A DNA stretch of 37,312 bases from positions 1 to 37,312 of IMG/VR virus record IMGVR_UViG_3300041809_000428; one strand, written 5' to 3'. The stretch comes from a virus. Below, piece by piece: positions 22,604 through 29,802 of the stretch. The first letter of the stretch is position 1, and each line of letters opens with the position of its first letter. A program made the translations under genes and the position numbers. Below the pieces are notes generated by a model, which was given only the letters and a program-made list of their open reading frames with translations, searched no databases and had not been told where the DNA came from.

Positions 22604-24153
22604 TGGGCGATGCAGGAAATGGACTCGACTGGCTTGCGAATAGAGCACAGAATCGCACGGACGCGAACATGCAGACCATCCGCGCACGCGAACAGGACGC
22701 GCTTAACATGCAACTCTCTCCTCTCCAACAAGCGTTGCGTGCCGACCAAACACGTCTTGCTCTCTATGCCAACCCCGATGATCCTTCGAAGCCTCTTGCG
22801 GGCAAGGAAAACGAGTATAGACAGACGCTCGACCGCATGACGCAAACCATCGGCCAGATGCGGCAACTTTACGGCCAGAAACCGCAAGGCGCAAATCCCG
22901 TAGAGGCTGGAGTAGGGAACCTGCTCGACAGCCTGCATATCACCAACCATCTCAAGAATCACGTTGCGCAGGTTCGCGCGGATAACGCCAAGAAATATGG
23001 GGATCAGACGGCGGCAACGGCGGGAGCGTATGCGGCCGGAGCGATGCCGTTTGAGATGACGCCACAAGGCAAACAGCTTGCGTATCAGCGTCAGACGGAA
23101 GAGGAGGTGCAGCGCCTACGGAATGAAGGGGGGGCTACTTCTTATCACAATTTCAGACTTTCTGACGGGTCTGTGGTTCCTATCGACACTCGGCACCAAA
23201 CACCATCCCCAGGAGCCGTGGAAGTAGGAACGGCTGGTCAGTCTCCCAAGTCGGTACAAATTGCAGGAACGGACGGGAAGCCGGTATTTGCATCCTTACT
23301 GAACGGTAAATACTACGATCAGCAAGGTAACGAAATACCGGACGCAAAGCCTTATGTTCATACTGCCGCCCCAAGTCCTAAGCCTGGAGTTTCAGGAGGA
23401 AAGAACGTATTTGCTCTGTTGACTGATAAGGGGTGGGTAAATGCGGACACGCGAGAGCCGATGCATGATTTCCGTCCTGCTCCATCATTCGCGCAGACTG
23501 GCCTCTATGGCATTGATATGGTGCAAAATGCGGATGGTACTATTGGTTCCGCATTGCTTAACCGGCGCACTGGAGAATTCAAGAAGATTTCCGGACAAGG
23601 TGGGACGCCTATTGATCCTGCTTTGATGGCTCAGGTTAATAAGAGTCTTGAGCCTGCCATTGAATCAGATACCCGTTTCCGTGTAATGAAGGATGCCGAA
23701 AAAGATGCGCTAAACGGTAACCAGCAAGCCATGTTGAATATCGTTGCAAACCATATGGGCATGACGCTTGGACAGCAGAGGGGAACGCGTATCAGTCAGG
23801 CTCAGTGGAATGAGGCTATAGCTTCTGCGCCATGGGTTGATACTGAGGCCTCTAAATGGTTCCATACCGATCCCGATACGGGCGATCACGTGTTCGATGG
23901 TTACAAAGGTGGAGTCAATATTACTCCTACGCAGATTCACCAGATGGTTGATTTGGCTGTAACCCGGAGAAAACGTCAGTGGCAACAGGCACAACAGGCT
24001 GGAAGTGTGTATGGCGTCAATGTTCCAATACCTGAAGATTTAGATAATCCGTCAAGCGCATTGCAAGGTCCAGTTTACCGAAAGAATATGAATGCAAAAC
24101 ATCATGGTGGCAGAAAATCTTTGGCTGACCGGCTCAGTGAGGCTCTGCAATAA
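22603..24153 (+). CDS. Internal virion (ejection) protein, 516 aa
   Basis: ATG 22603 overlaps the preceding stop (TAATG), with AGGAG upstream. Helices rich in Gln and Ala run through the first 200 residues (NRTDANMQTIRAREQDALNM, LSPLQQALRADQTRLALYA). A Gly/Lys/Pro-rich middle and a Trp-containing helical C-terminus follow. This is the pattern of T7 gp15/gp16-like proteins that leave the capsid first and build the channel for DNA entry. No enzymatic motif (such as a lytic transglycosylase) is visible. The C-terminal 15 residues are basic. Confidence 0.6.
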   Translation: MGDAGNGLDWLANRAQNRTDANMQTIRAREQDALNMQLSPLQQALRADQTRLALYANPDDPSKPLAGKENEYRQTLDRMTQTIGQMRQLYGQKPQGANPVEAGVGNLLDSLHITNHLKNHVAQVRADNAKKYGDQTAATAGAYAAGAMPFEMTPQGKQLAYQRQTEEEVQRLRNEGGATSYHNFRLSDGSVVPIDTRHQTPSPGAVEVGTAGQSPKSVQIAGTDGKPVFASLLNGKYYDQQGNEIPDAKPYVHTAAPSPKPGVSGGKNVFALLTDKGWVNADTREPMHDFRPAPSFAQTGLYGIDMVQNADGTIGSALLNRRTGEFKKISGQGGTPIDPALMAQVNKSLEPAIESDTRFRVMKDAEKDALNGNQQAMLNIVANHMGMTLGQQRGTRISQAQWNEAIASAPWVDTEASKWFHTDPDTGDHVFDGYKGGVNITPTQIHQMVDLAVTRRKRQWQQAQQAGSVYGVNVPIPEDLDNPSSALQGPVYRKNMNAKHHGGRKSLADRLSEALQ

Positions 24154-26504
24154 TGCCTCAGAATGCACAATCCGATCCTATTCAGGAGTTCATTGCGCTT
24201 CCACGCGATCAGCAGCTTTCAACTCTGCAAAGTCTTCCCCCTGACAAGCAGGACAAGTTGCTAGCGCGAGTTAAGGAGTATCGGCAGAAGGGAACCGCTA
24301 CCCCCGTTTCGACTGATCCAAGCGGTCGCACTCCCACCGGTGAACCCGCACCAGGAGATACTCGAAATCCCGCGCAAAAATGGCTGGATAATCTCGTCAC
24401 TCCTGATCCCCGCCGCGAGGAATGGCAGAGCCCGGCAAGGAATGCGACGGAAGACGTAGTGCGCCACGTGGGTCAGACGTTTATACCTCTTATTTCCCAT
24501 CCGATAAACACTGCTAGAGGAATGCTCAAGAGCGCAGGCAATGCAATTGCCGATAACCCAGGAAATGCGCAAGGCGCAGTGTTTGATTTCTTTGTCAAGC
24601 CTCTGGTCGAGCAGGCAGTGACTGAATCAGCGGAAAAAGGAAAGACGCGAGCGGCGCTCAATCTATTGGGCACCGGGGTAGGCATATGGGCTACCGGCGA
24701 AGTGACTGGAACTGGAGCGAAGGCCGCGCGTCCTGTAGTCGGAAAAGTGACGCGAGGATTGATGGATACCGCAGCGAAGGCACGGGAGGCTGCGGTTGGT
24801 AAATATCGCCCTAGGGCGGTTGAGGTTGGAGGCGAAAATATTCCGGTTATGGTGGGAGAGGCTGAACCGGAAAGCTCGGCGGGAAGATTGCAAACAAGGT
24901 TAAAGCGTTCCGGTTCTGGTGCTAAGAGTTTTGAAAAGGTTGAGAGCGCTCAACAGGAAGCGGCAAAGAACGTAATCAAGAAAACTGCACAGAAAGCATC
25001 TGGTCAAATCGGTCCACTTCAAGCTGAACCGGGAGCAGTAGTAAACGATGCGGCTACAGCATCCTTCGCACAGGCAGGGCCTCTCTACGAAAGCCTTGAT
25101 GAATCGCTTAAGACCGTTCCAGAAGCGTTAACCAATGTATCGAAATTGGTGGATACGGCTATCGGAAGAGCGCGTAAACTTGGAGTGGTTATCGATGATG
25201 GGGGAGGCGATATAAGTAAAATTCGACCAGACAAGGACGGTGCTATTCAGTGGGGAGGGACAAGGATTTCTAAGGCTACACAGCCTGAGCGGTGGGCTGA
25301 ATTGGTCGATCAGGGGATTATTGACGAATCTGGCAACGGAACGCCTATGAAGGCGTATCGTAACGTGATTTCACAGTTGAAGTCTATGCAGAGATCGTCC
25401 ACAGACGGAGCTACAAGGTTTGCAATTGGGAAAGAAATAAACACCCTTACGAACAACATGGATGCCGCTCTTAGAGGAACAAGAGCCAGGCCAGAAGTAA
25501 ACTATGTTCGTCGTGGCTTGGATATTGATTATCAGGCAACAGAAGCAAATCTACCTACCGTCAAAAGTGGATACACTAGATTATTTCGATCTGAGTCTCC
25601 CACAACTAAATTTGGAGATGTGTTCAACGCCGATAAACTAGGTGAATTTGCAAAGCAAACCACCGGGGAACACTATACAAGTGATCTTTCTTATGCGGAC
25701 TATTTTCGACAGAGTTATGGGCGCGATGCGCGTACATATTATATCGACGTTCCGAATTCCATCGCCAATAAAACCAGAGTGGGAGAAAGCTCCGAATATC
25801 ATTTAAGTAACGCCGAAGTGGATAACGCGCTTGGCGAGTCATCGCTTGAAAAGACATGGCATGAGGCTGACCGCCTCTGGAGGCAGGGTCATGCTCGTAT
25901 TGATGTAGCGAAAGCGATCACGGATGCAACCAAAGGACCGAGGGCATCCATAACTCCCGCAGGAATGGCGGAAGTGCCTACCGAGATGCAGGGTTCAAGT
26001 CTCGTAAAGTCGCTCGATAAACTGCTCGACGATGGAACTCTCGAAGACGCTTTTACTCCAGATGAAGGAAAGAATCTTCGTCAGTCCGCTTTGATTCTTG
26101 ACCGCATACAGAAAACATCACCGGGAACTGGATATGGAGAATCAGGTTCAAAATCCCGTGCCATTGCTCATATTCTGCGTGGCTCGCCGGGGCCACTAAT
26201 CGGAGGCGGCATTGGGGCTGGAGTAGGGTTACTGACCGGCCACGCAATAGCTGGACTAGAGGCTGGCGGCTTTGTTGGCTTCGTTGTTCAGAGAATCGGG
26301 GAGCAGGGTCTTATTCGCGTAATGACTAGACTCGATGGAATGAACGCATTGGAGGCGCTAGAGAAAGCTAAAACTCCCGCCGCTGCCGATGCTGCGATGA
26401 AATCCATTCTCACTATTGGCGCAACCGGAGCGTCTATTCAAGGTCCCAAAACTGCCCAACTGCAAAAGACTGCCGATGACGCACGTCAAAATACTGCTCA
26501 GTGA
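24153..26504 (+). CDS. Large internal virion (ejection) protein, 783 aa
   Basis: ATG 24153 overlaps the previous stop, with GAGG upstream. The protein has long helical stretches (PDKQDKLLARVKEYRQKG; EKVESAQQEAAKNVIKKT) and a hydrophobic, Gly-rich segment near residue 685 (GGGIGAGVGLLTGHAIAGLE). This is a glycine-zipper that could insert into a membrane. A charged helix follows (LIRVMTRLDGMNALEALEKA). It fits the largest ejection protein, which forms the periplasmic or inner-membrane part of the DNA conduit. No lysozyme or transglycosylase motif is seen. It is the last virion gene before the 210-base gap. Confidence 0.6.
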   Translation: MPQNAQSDPIQEFIALPRDQQLSTLQSLPPDKQDKLLARVKEYRQKGTATPVSTDPSGRTPTGEPAPGDTRNPAQKWLDNLVTPDPRREEWQSPARNATEDVVRHVGQTFIPLISHPINTARGMLKSAGNAIADNPGNAQGAVFDFFVKPLVEQAVTESAEKGKTRAALNLLGTGVGIWATGEVTGTGAKAARPVVGKVTRGLMDTAAKAREAAVGKYRPRAVEVGGENIPVMVGEAEPESSAGRLQTRLKRSGSGAKSFEKVESAQQEAAKNVIKKTAQKASGQIGPLQAEPGAVVNDAATASFAQAGPLYESLDESLKTVPEALTNVSKLVDTAIGRARKLGVVIDDGGGDISKIRPDKDGAIQWGGTRISKATQPERWAELVDQGIIDESGNGTPMKAYRNVISQLKSMQRSSTDGATRFAIGKEINTLTNNMDAALRGTRARPEVNYVRRGLDIDYQATEANLPTVKSGYTRLFRSESPTTKFGDVFNADKLGEFAKQTTGEHYTSDLSYADYFRQSYGRDARTYYIDVPNSIANKTRVGESSEYHLSNAEVDNALGESSLEKTWHEADRLWRQGHARIDVAKAITDATKGPRASITPAGMAEVPTEMQGSSLVKSLDKLLDDGTLEDAFTPDEGKNLRQSALILDRIQKTSPGTGYGESGSKSRAIAHILRGSPGPLIGGGIGAGVGLLTGHAIAGLEAGGFVGFVVQRIGEQGLIRVMTRLDGMNALEALEKAKTPAAADAAMKSILTIGATGASIQGPKTAQLQKTADDARQNTAQ

Positions 26505-26508
26505 CCCA

Positions 26509-26537
26509 TTGACATTGTATTGCTGTTTACGATACGT
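26509..26537 (+). promoter_or_regulatory. Weak promoter candidate
   Basis: A perfect TTGACA at 26509-26514 is followed 17 bases later by ATACGT, a poor -10. It is in the right place to drive the small genes from 26716, as no other promoter-like site stands out in this 210-base gap. Confidence 0.3.
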
Positions 26538-26591
26538 ATAGATGTGTGGCGGCATGACGGGCATGTGTTGGTTGAGTAGAGGGCGTCCGAA

Positions 26592-26704
26592 GTGTAGTAG
26601 AGCGGCCTACACCCCTCGTGGAGACGGTATCCAATCCGTAGCTCGACCGAGCCGATGCGGACTTTCGATCCGCATGGGACCGCTAGTAATCAATCTAGCC
26701 CACG
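26592..26704 (+). ncRNA. Structured, tRNA-like leader with five hairpins
   Basis: A first hairpin (26592-26597/26607-26612) is followed by a closing stem, CGTGG at 26617-26621 with CCACG at 26700-26704. Inside it are four hairpins: 26624-26627/26636-26639, 26641-26644/26649-26652, 26655-26661/26669-26675 with a seven-base loop (CTTTCGA), and 26682-26686/26695-26699 directly abutting the closing stem. That arrangement is cloverleaf-like. The D-like and T-like loops have the wrong sizes, so it is not a normal tRNA. It ends three bases before the SD of the next gene and may regulate it. Confidence 0.4.
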
Positions 26705-26715
26705 CAAAGGAGCGC

Positions 26716-26832
26716 ATGATTCATAGAAGAAGGAGTTTTCGGAGTAGCCAAAAGAGTGGACTGATTTCCGTGTTAATAGGCATCCCGATCATTGCGTTGT
26801 GCATATTGATTCCATGGGTGGTGATGAAATGA
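26716..26832 (+). CDS. 38-residue single-membrane-span protein
   Basis: AAAGGAG at 26706-26712 sits just upstream of ATG 26716. The product starts with a basic tract (MIHRRRSFRSSQKSG), continues as one hydrophobic span (LISVLIGIPIIALCILIPWVV) and ends in MK, suggesting a membrane helix with a cytoplasmic positive end. This size and topology occur in small holin-like or regulatory membrane peptides. No endolysin lies nearby, so lysis is only a guess. Its stop overlaps the next ATG (ATGA). Confidence 0.65.
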   Translation: MIHRRRSFRSSQKSGLISVLIGIPIIALCILIPWVVMK

Positions 26833-27140
26833 GTAAGTCGAATCCAATGTCATTTCGTTTTTCCAACAAGACGGTGGAGCGAATCCTCTATCTTTCTGAG
26901 TTCTTTGAGACTTCGCAGAGTGCCGTTATAGATCGTGCTGTTCGGGAACTGTATGAACGGGAAGAAGAGAGGAATAAAAGGAAAATTAGGCAACTAAAGG
27001 TAGACCTAAAATTGATCAATAAAAACATGCGTAAAAACAGTCTTTCTGCTACAGATCAAGCGCTTATAGAGGCCGACAATAAGGCATTAAAGGCGCTGAT
27101 AGCTGACATCAGAAAAAGCGCAAGCAAGGGAGCGCAATGA
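26829..27140 (+). CDS. Ribbon-helix-helix protein with coiled-coil tail
   Basis: Residues 7-45 have the strand-helix-helix layout of CopG/RHH DNA-binding proteins: SFRFSNKTVERILYLSEF then SQSAVIDRAVRELYEREE. A charged coiled coil (RNKRKIRQLKVDLKLINKNM) and a second helix follow, which could add tetramer contacts or bind nucleic acid. RHH proteins often repress their own operons, so it may regulate this cassette. It starts in an ATGA overlap with the membrane peptide and ends in an ATGA overlap with the Lar-type gene. Confidence 0.75.
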   Translation: MSKSNPMSFRFSNKTVERILYLSEFFETSQSAVIDRAVRELYEREEERNKRKIRQLKVDLKLINKNMRKNSLSATDQALIEADNKALKALIADIRKSASKGAQ

Positions 27141-27862
27141 GTATGCGTGATCGCATTGAATATTATCGCAAAGTTGGCAATGAGTACGTCAGGATAGAAA
27201 ATCCTTCCGATGAACTCAAGGCAATGTTCACGCCTCCACCTCCCGGATTTGGCACATGTGCGGCGGTTGTCACTGAAGAGAAAATTCCAGAATCGGATGA
27301 TGCATACGCACGGGCAACAAAAGCTATCGGCGCAACCACTCTTTCCATGGAAGAAGGAAAGAGGATTATAGCGTTTGTCGAAGGCGCGATTCACGGCGGG
27401 TTAAATCCCGCACAGCCGATACGAGTGCCAAGGGAAATTGAAGACTTAGCCTACGAAATAGGTTCCGGCCTGCATTCAGATTGCCAATCTGGGGTTGATG
27501 CGGCAAACGCTGCTCTCGCAGAAGCCTTTGAGCGCGGATGGAACCTTGGGCGTGGAGTAATAAAATCTGTTCCGATCTGGACAGGAATAGACAAGGATAA
27601 GCGATCCAATGGGTTCGATGATTACCTGCGCGAAGGGGAGCCTTATATCCCAAATCGCAGTCCCTTAAGCCCATGCCCTTTCTGTGGCGCTGGCAACACA
27701 TCGCTTCACATTAAGCCCCTCTTGATCGTTGAAGACGGTATGGATGATGTGCAAATAGTATCCTGCAAGAACTGTGGGGCAAGCGGCCCAAGAGGAAAAA
27801 CTTCCGTGGAGTCCGTCATGCGGTGGAACACTGGGACAAGGGGCATCAGGAACAAAAAATAA
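27137..27862 (+). CDS. Lar-type restriction-alleviation domain protein with novel N-terminus
   Basis: Residues 178-235 match the Lar zinc-ribbon family: SPCPFCGAG with C180 and C183, then CKNCGASGP with C210 and C213, and the ending SVESVMRWN. In E. coli, Rac-prophage Lar modulates the type I restriction system and protects unmodified DNA, and many phages carry such domains. The N-terminal 175 residues are not Lar. They open with DRIEYYRKVGNEYVRI, a motif shared with the minus-strand gene at 29041, followed by a helical domain (REIEDLAYEIGSGLHS, ANAALAEAFERGWNLG). This may direct the Lar domain to a target. Confidence 0.75.
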   Translation: MSMRDRIEYYRKVGNEYVRIENPSDELKAMFTPPPPGFGTCAAVVTEEKIPESDDAYARATKAIGATTLSMEEGKRIIAFVEGAIHGGLNPAQPIRVPREIEDLAYEIGSGLHSDCQSGVDAANAALAEAFERGWNLGRGVIKSVPIWTGIDKDKRSNGFDDYLREGEPYIPNRSPLSPCPFCGAGNTSLHIKPLLIVEDGMDDVQIVSCKNCGASGPRGKTSVESVMRWNTGTRGIRNKK

Positions 27863-27896
27863 TATGCAAAAAGCGTTCATTCAAAGAAGGTGATTC

Positions 27897-28136
27897 GTGG
27901 ATGAAGACGTGCTTTACATTGTGCCCGACGCGGAAATGAAATTTAGGCCGCAATTGATGGAGATGACGGTCTACGGTTTCTGCGCTGGCTCGCCTCTACC
28001 GAAACCGACGCCAATTGAAACATGCAAAGTCTGCGGAAGACAGAAGGCAGAACATAACCACGACGGTGGGGGCGTTTACTGGTGCCCCGACAATGTCAGC
28101 GTCAGGGCGTCATTCCCCATCGAAAAAGACAAATAG
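27897..28136 (+). CDS. Small zinc-binding protein, 79 aa
   Basis: GTG 27897 has AAGG upstream. C43-x2-C46 (ETCKVCGRQ), H53/H55 (AEHNHDGG) and C63 (YWCPD) form a plausible zinc site resembling small treble-clef fingers. The N-terminus is acidic (MDEDVLYIVPDAEMK). No family is identified. It stands in a run of regulatory and defence-related genes, four bases upstream of the Fe-S nuclease-like gene. Confidence 0.65.
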   Translation: MDEDVLYIVPDAEMKFRPQLMEMTVYGFCAGSPLPKPTPIETCKVCGRQKAEHNHDGGGVYWCPDNVSVRASFPIEKDK

Positions 28137-28139
28137 AGC

Positions 28140-29057
28140 ATGACGCTGAACACTGCCCGCCTCATGCTCAGTGACGATCTGTGCGCTCGGCGCGCATGGT
28201 ATGGCTTGCGCTGGCAAGCCCCCTTCCTTACCCCAAAGCAAATCCTCGTTTCCGCTGTCGATCATGGACTGTTAGCGTCTGGCGATGCCGGGGAAGCGGC
28301 AGAAACTTACGCGCTTGACCTATGCGTCAATCCTGGCCTGGATACCGCGGAGCCTGACATGCTTGCGGTTGCGGAGCATATAGCATCCTTTGCCAATCTT
28401 CTAGCGTGGACACTACAGGGCACAGGAGGACCGTGGAAGCGCCCTGAGGCCATCAGGCTACCGGATGGGTCACCATGGACCACTGGCGCGTTCCTGAGCC
28501 CCACGGAGACGCATCTGCGCCGGGTTGTGCTACTCGATAGGTGGGACGCTTGGGCGGAAACAGCGCTTGAGCGTGGATGGGATACGGCGGGGGAATGTTC
28601 CGTCTACGGCGCCCCAATGGACTGCCTGATTGTCGAGATAGGCGCTATGCGGAACGGGCGGTGGGGCAACCCTTTTACGCGAGGGTATCGGCACCCGGTT
28701 TCGAAGACTCTGCGATTCCGCAAGCGGGACGGGGAAGACTTTGGCTCGACATGGAGCAAGGTTGAACGGGAGCACGAATCGGCATCGCGGGAAGAATGGC
28801 TGGGCACTCTCACTGAGGATGGGATTCTGGCGGAAACTATCCACGTCCATCAGGTTCCTGTGCCGGAACGATCCGGTGCAATCTTGCACTTGGCTCAGTC
28901 TAGACTGGCGAGGATACGGGAGGCCGGGGAACCTCCCGAAGAGAATCTGTCGATGTGTTTTTCTCGGATGAATCCATGCCCGTTCCGATCATGCTGCCCG
29001 CGGGGTGAGGAACCATCAGAATCTTTGGGTTTCACTCGAATTACATCATGCCCCTAA
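28140..29057 (+). CDS. Fe-S cluster, PD-(D/E)XK nuclease-like protein
   Basis: The four-Cys arrangement is the main clue: C15 in DDLCARRAWY near the N-terminus, and C273, C280 and C285/C286 at the C-terminus (MCFSRMNPCPFRSCC). It resembles the split [4Fe-4S] cradle of Cas4/AddB-type nucleases, where one N-terminal Cys joins three C-terminal ones. A possible active site lies around D161-E166 (PMDCLIVEIG) with basic residues following, but a canonical D..ExK is not clear, so activity may be reduced or absent. It could process DNA ends in recombination or defence. Tail-to-tail overlap with the minus-strand gene is 17 bases. Confidence 0.5.
   Translation: MTLNTARLMLSDDLCARRAWYGLRWQAPFLTPKQILVSAVDHGLLASGDAGEAAETYALDLCVNPGLDTAEPDMLAVAEHIASFANLLAWTLQGTGGPWKRPEAIRLPDGSPWTTGAFLSPTETHLRRVVLLDRWDAWAETALERGWDTAGECSVYGAPMDCLIVEIGAMRNGRWGNPFTRGYRHPVSKTLRFRKRDGEDFGSTWSKVEREHESASREEWLGTLTEDGILAETIHVHQVPVPERSGAILHLAQSRLARIREAGEPPEENLSMCFSRMNPCPFRSCCPRGEEPSESLGFTRITSCP
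28876..28889. repeat. Dispersed 14-bp palindrome, copy 5
   Basis: GTGCAATCTTGCAC lies in the nuclease-like gene, encoding Ala-Ile-Leu-His. Apart from the two central positions it is a full palindrome. Confidence 0.3.
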
Positions 29058-29673
29058 CGTCTCGGCGCATATCGTCTGCCAAGGCAACCGCAAACGATTC
29101 ATTCTGATTGCGTGCCTGTTGCGGGGCTTGGGCGGGTTCCGAAGTGATGTTGCCAATATTCGCGGGCATCTGAAGAACTGGAGCAGGAGCGGCATATCCC
29201 ACATTGACCTGTGCCGGCCGATTTTCCAGTTGTGCGATGAGGCCGATGCGATATTGCACCTCAGTTTCGATCCCCTTCAATTCGGCTTCTGCGGCTTGGA
29301 ACCTGCTTTGGGCCAGCAGGTAGGCGGAGTGGGCCTCGGTAAGTCTTTGGCGCACTTCGTCACGCTGGGCAACTCTCTGGACGACTTGCTCCTGAAGGGC
29401 AAGGACCGATGGCGAAGGCGGTAGAGGGGCTGGAGGTGCAACTACAGGAACCGGATTGGTATCAACTGAGCCTTTGAGTTGAGTATAGGTTCCATCGGGG
29501 TTTTTGCGGAAGTAATCGATTCTATCAACGTTGGCAGGAAGACCAGATTTTCTCGCTGCCCATCGCGCTTTGGCGGCATCGGAAAGAGCCTTCTTGCTGG
29601 CTGCGCTCATCTTGCGCTTCTTGGTTTTGGTAGTGGTCGCGGGTGACTCTGAAGTGATGACGGTGTTTTCCAT
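29041..29673 (-). CDS. Minus-strand helical protein with basic N-terminal motif
   Basis: This is the only leftward gene I support. The N-terminus (KKRKMSAASKKALSDAAKAR then WAARK) is a lysine/alanine-rich motif found in DNA-binding-type proteins of soil bacteria. It is followed by DRIDYFRKNPDGTYTQL, almost the same motif as at the start of the Lar-type protein. A Pro-rich linker and a long coiled coil (VLALQEQVVQRVAQRDEVRQ; QSRFQAAEAELKGIETEVQY) follow. The coherent sequence and the unlikely plus-strand alternatives make it genuine. Its start at 29673 faces the divergent fibre operon, with GGAGG about 12 bases upstream. Confidence 0.75.
   Translation of the reverse strand: MENTVITSESPATTTKTKKRKMSAASKKALSDAAKARWAARKSGLPANVDRIDYFRKNPDGTYTQLKGSVDTNPVPVVAPPAPLPPSPSVLALQEQVVQRVAQRDEVRQRLTEAHSAYLLAQSRFQAAEAELKGIETEVQYRIGLIAQLENRPAQVNVGYAAPAPVLQMPANIGNITSEPAQAPQQARNQNESFAVALADDMRRDVRGMM
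29246..29259. repeat. Dispersed 14-bp palindrome, copy 6
   Basis: ATGCGATATTGCAC lies within the minus-strand gene. It matches RTGCRAKMTYGCAY as the other five copies do. Confidence 0.3.
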
Positions 29674-29780
29674 ACAAAGAGAATACCTCCAAGAATAGGG
29701 AATAGGATAGAAATAAATGATTCGGTAGGGTATCCTTAATGCGGATTCTCTGTACTACTTCTCTTCACCCGCGATAGACG

Positions 29781-29797
29781 GCCTCGAAAAACGAGGC
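29781..29797 (+). promoter_or_regulatory. Hairpin that can hide the ribosome site of the fibre operon
   Basis: GCCTCG at 29781-29786 pairs with CGAGGC at 29792-29797 around five As. The only Shine-Dalgarno-like stretch of the next gene (GAGG at 29793-29796, six bases before ATG 29803) lies in the 3' arm, so folding would block initiation. No T run follows, so it is not a normal terminator. In the 129-base divergent gap I see only weak -10 matches such as TATCCT. Confidence 0.5.
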
Positions 29798-29802
29798 GCT
29801 TG

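Noticed and set aside
26677-26690. Fragment resembling part of 16S rRNA (CGCTAGTAATC)
   Set aside because: Only about ten bases match and nothing around them does, so it is a chance likeness within a hairpin.
29041-29424. Plus-strand frame within the minus-strand gene
   Set aside because: The minus strand encodes a coherent basic N-terminus and coiled coil, while the plus-strand frame is a poor protein.
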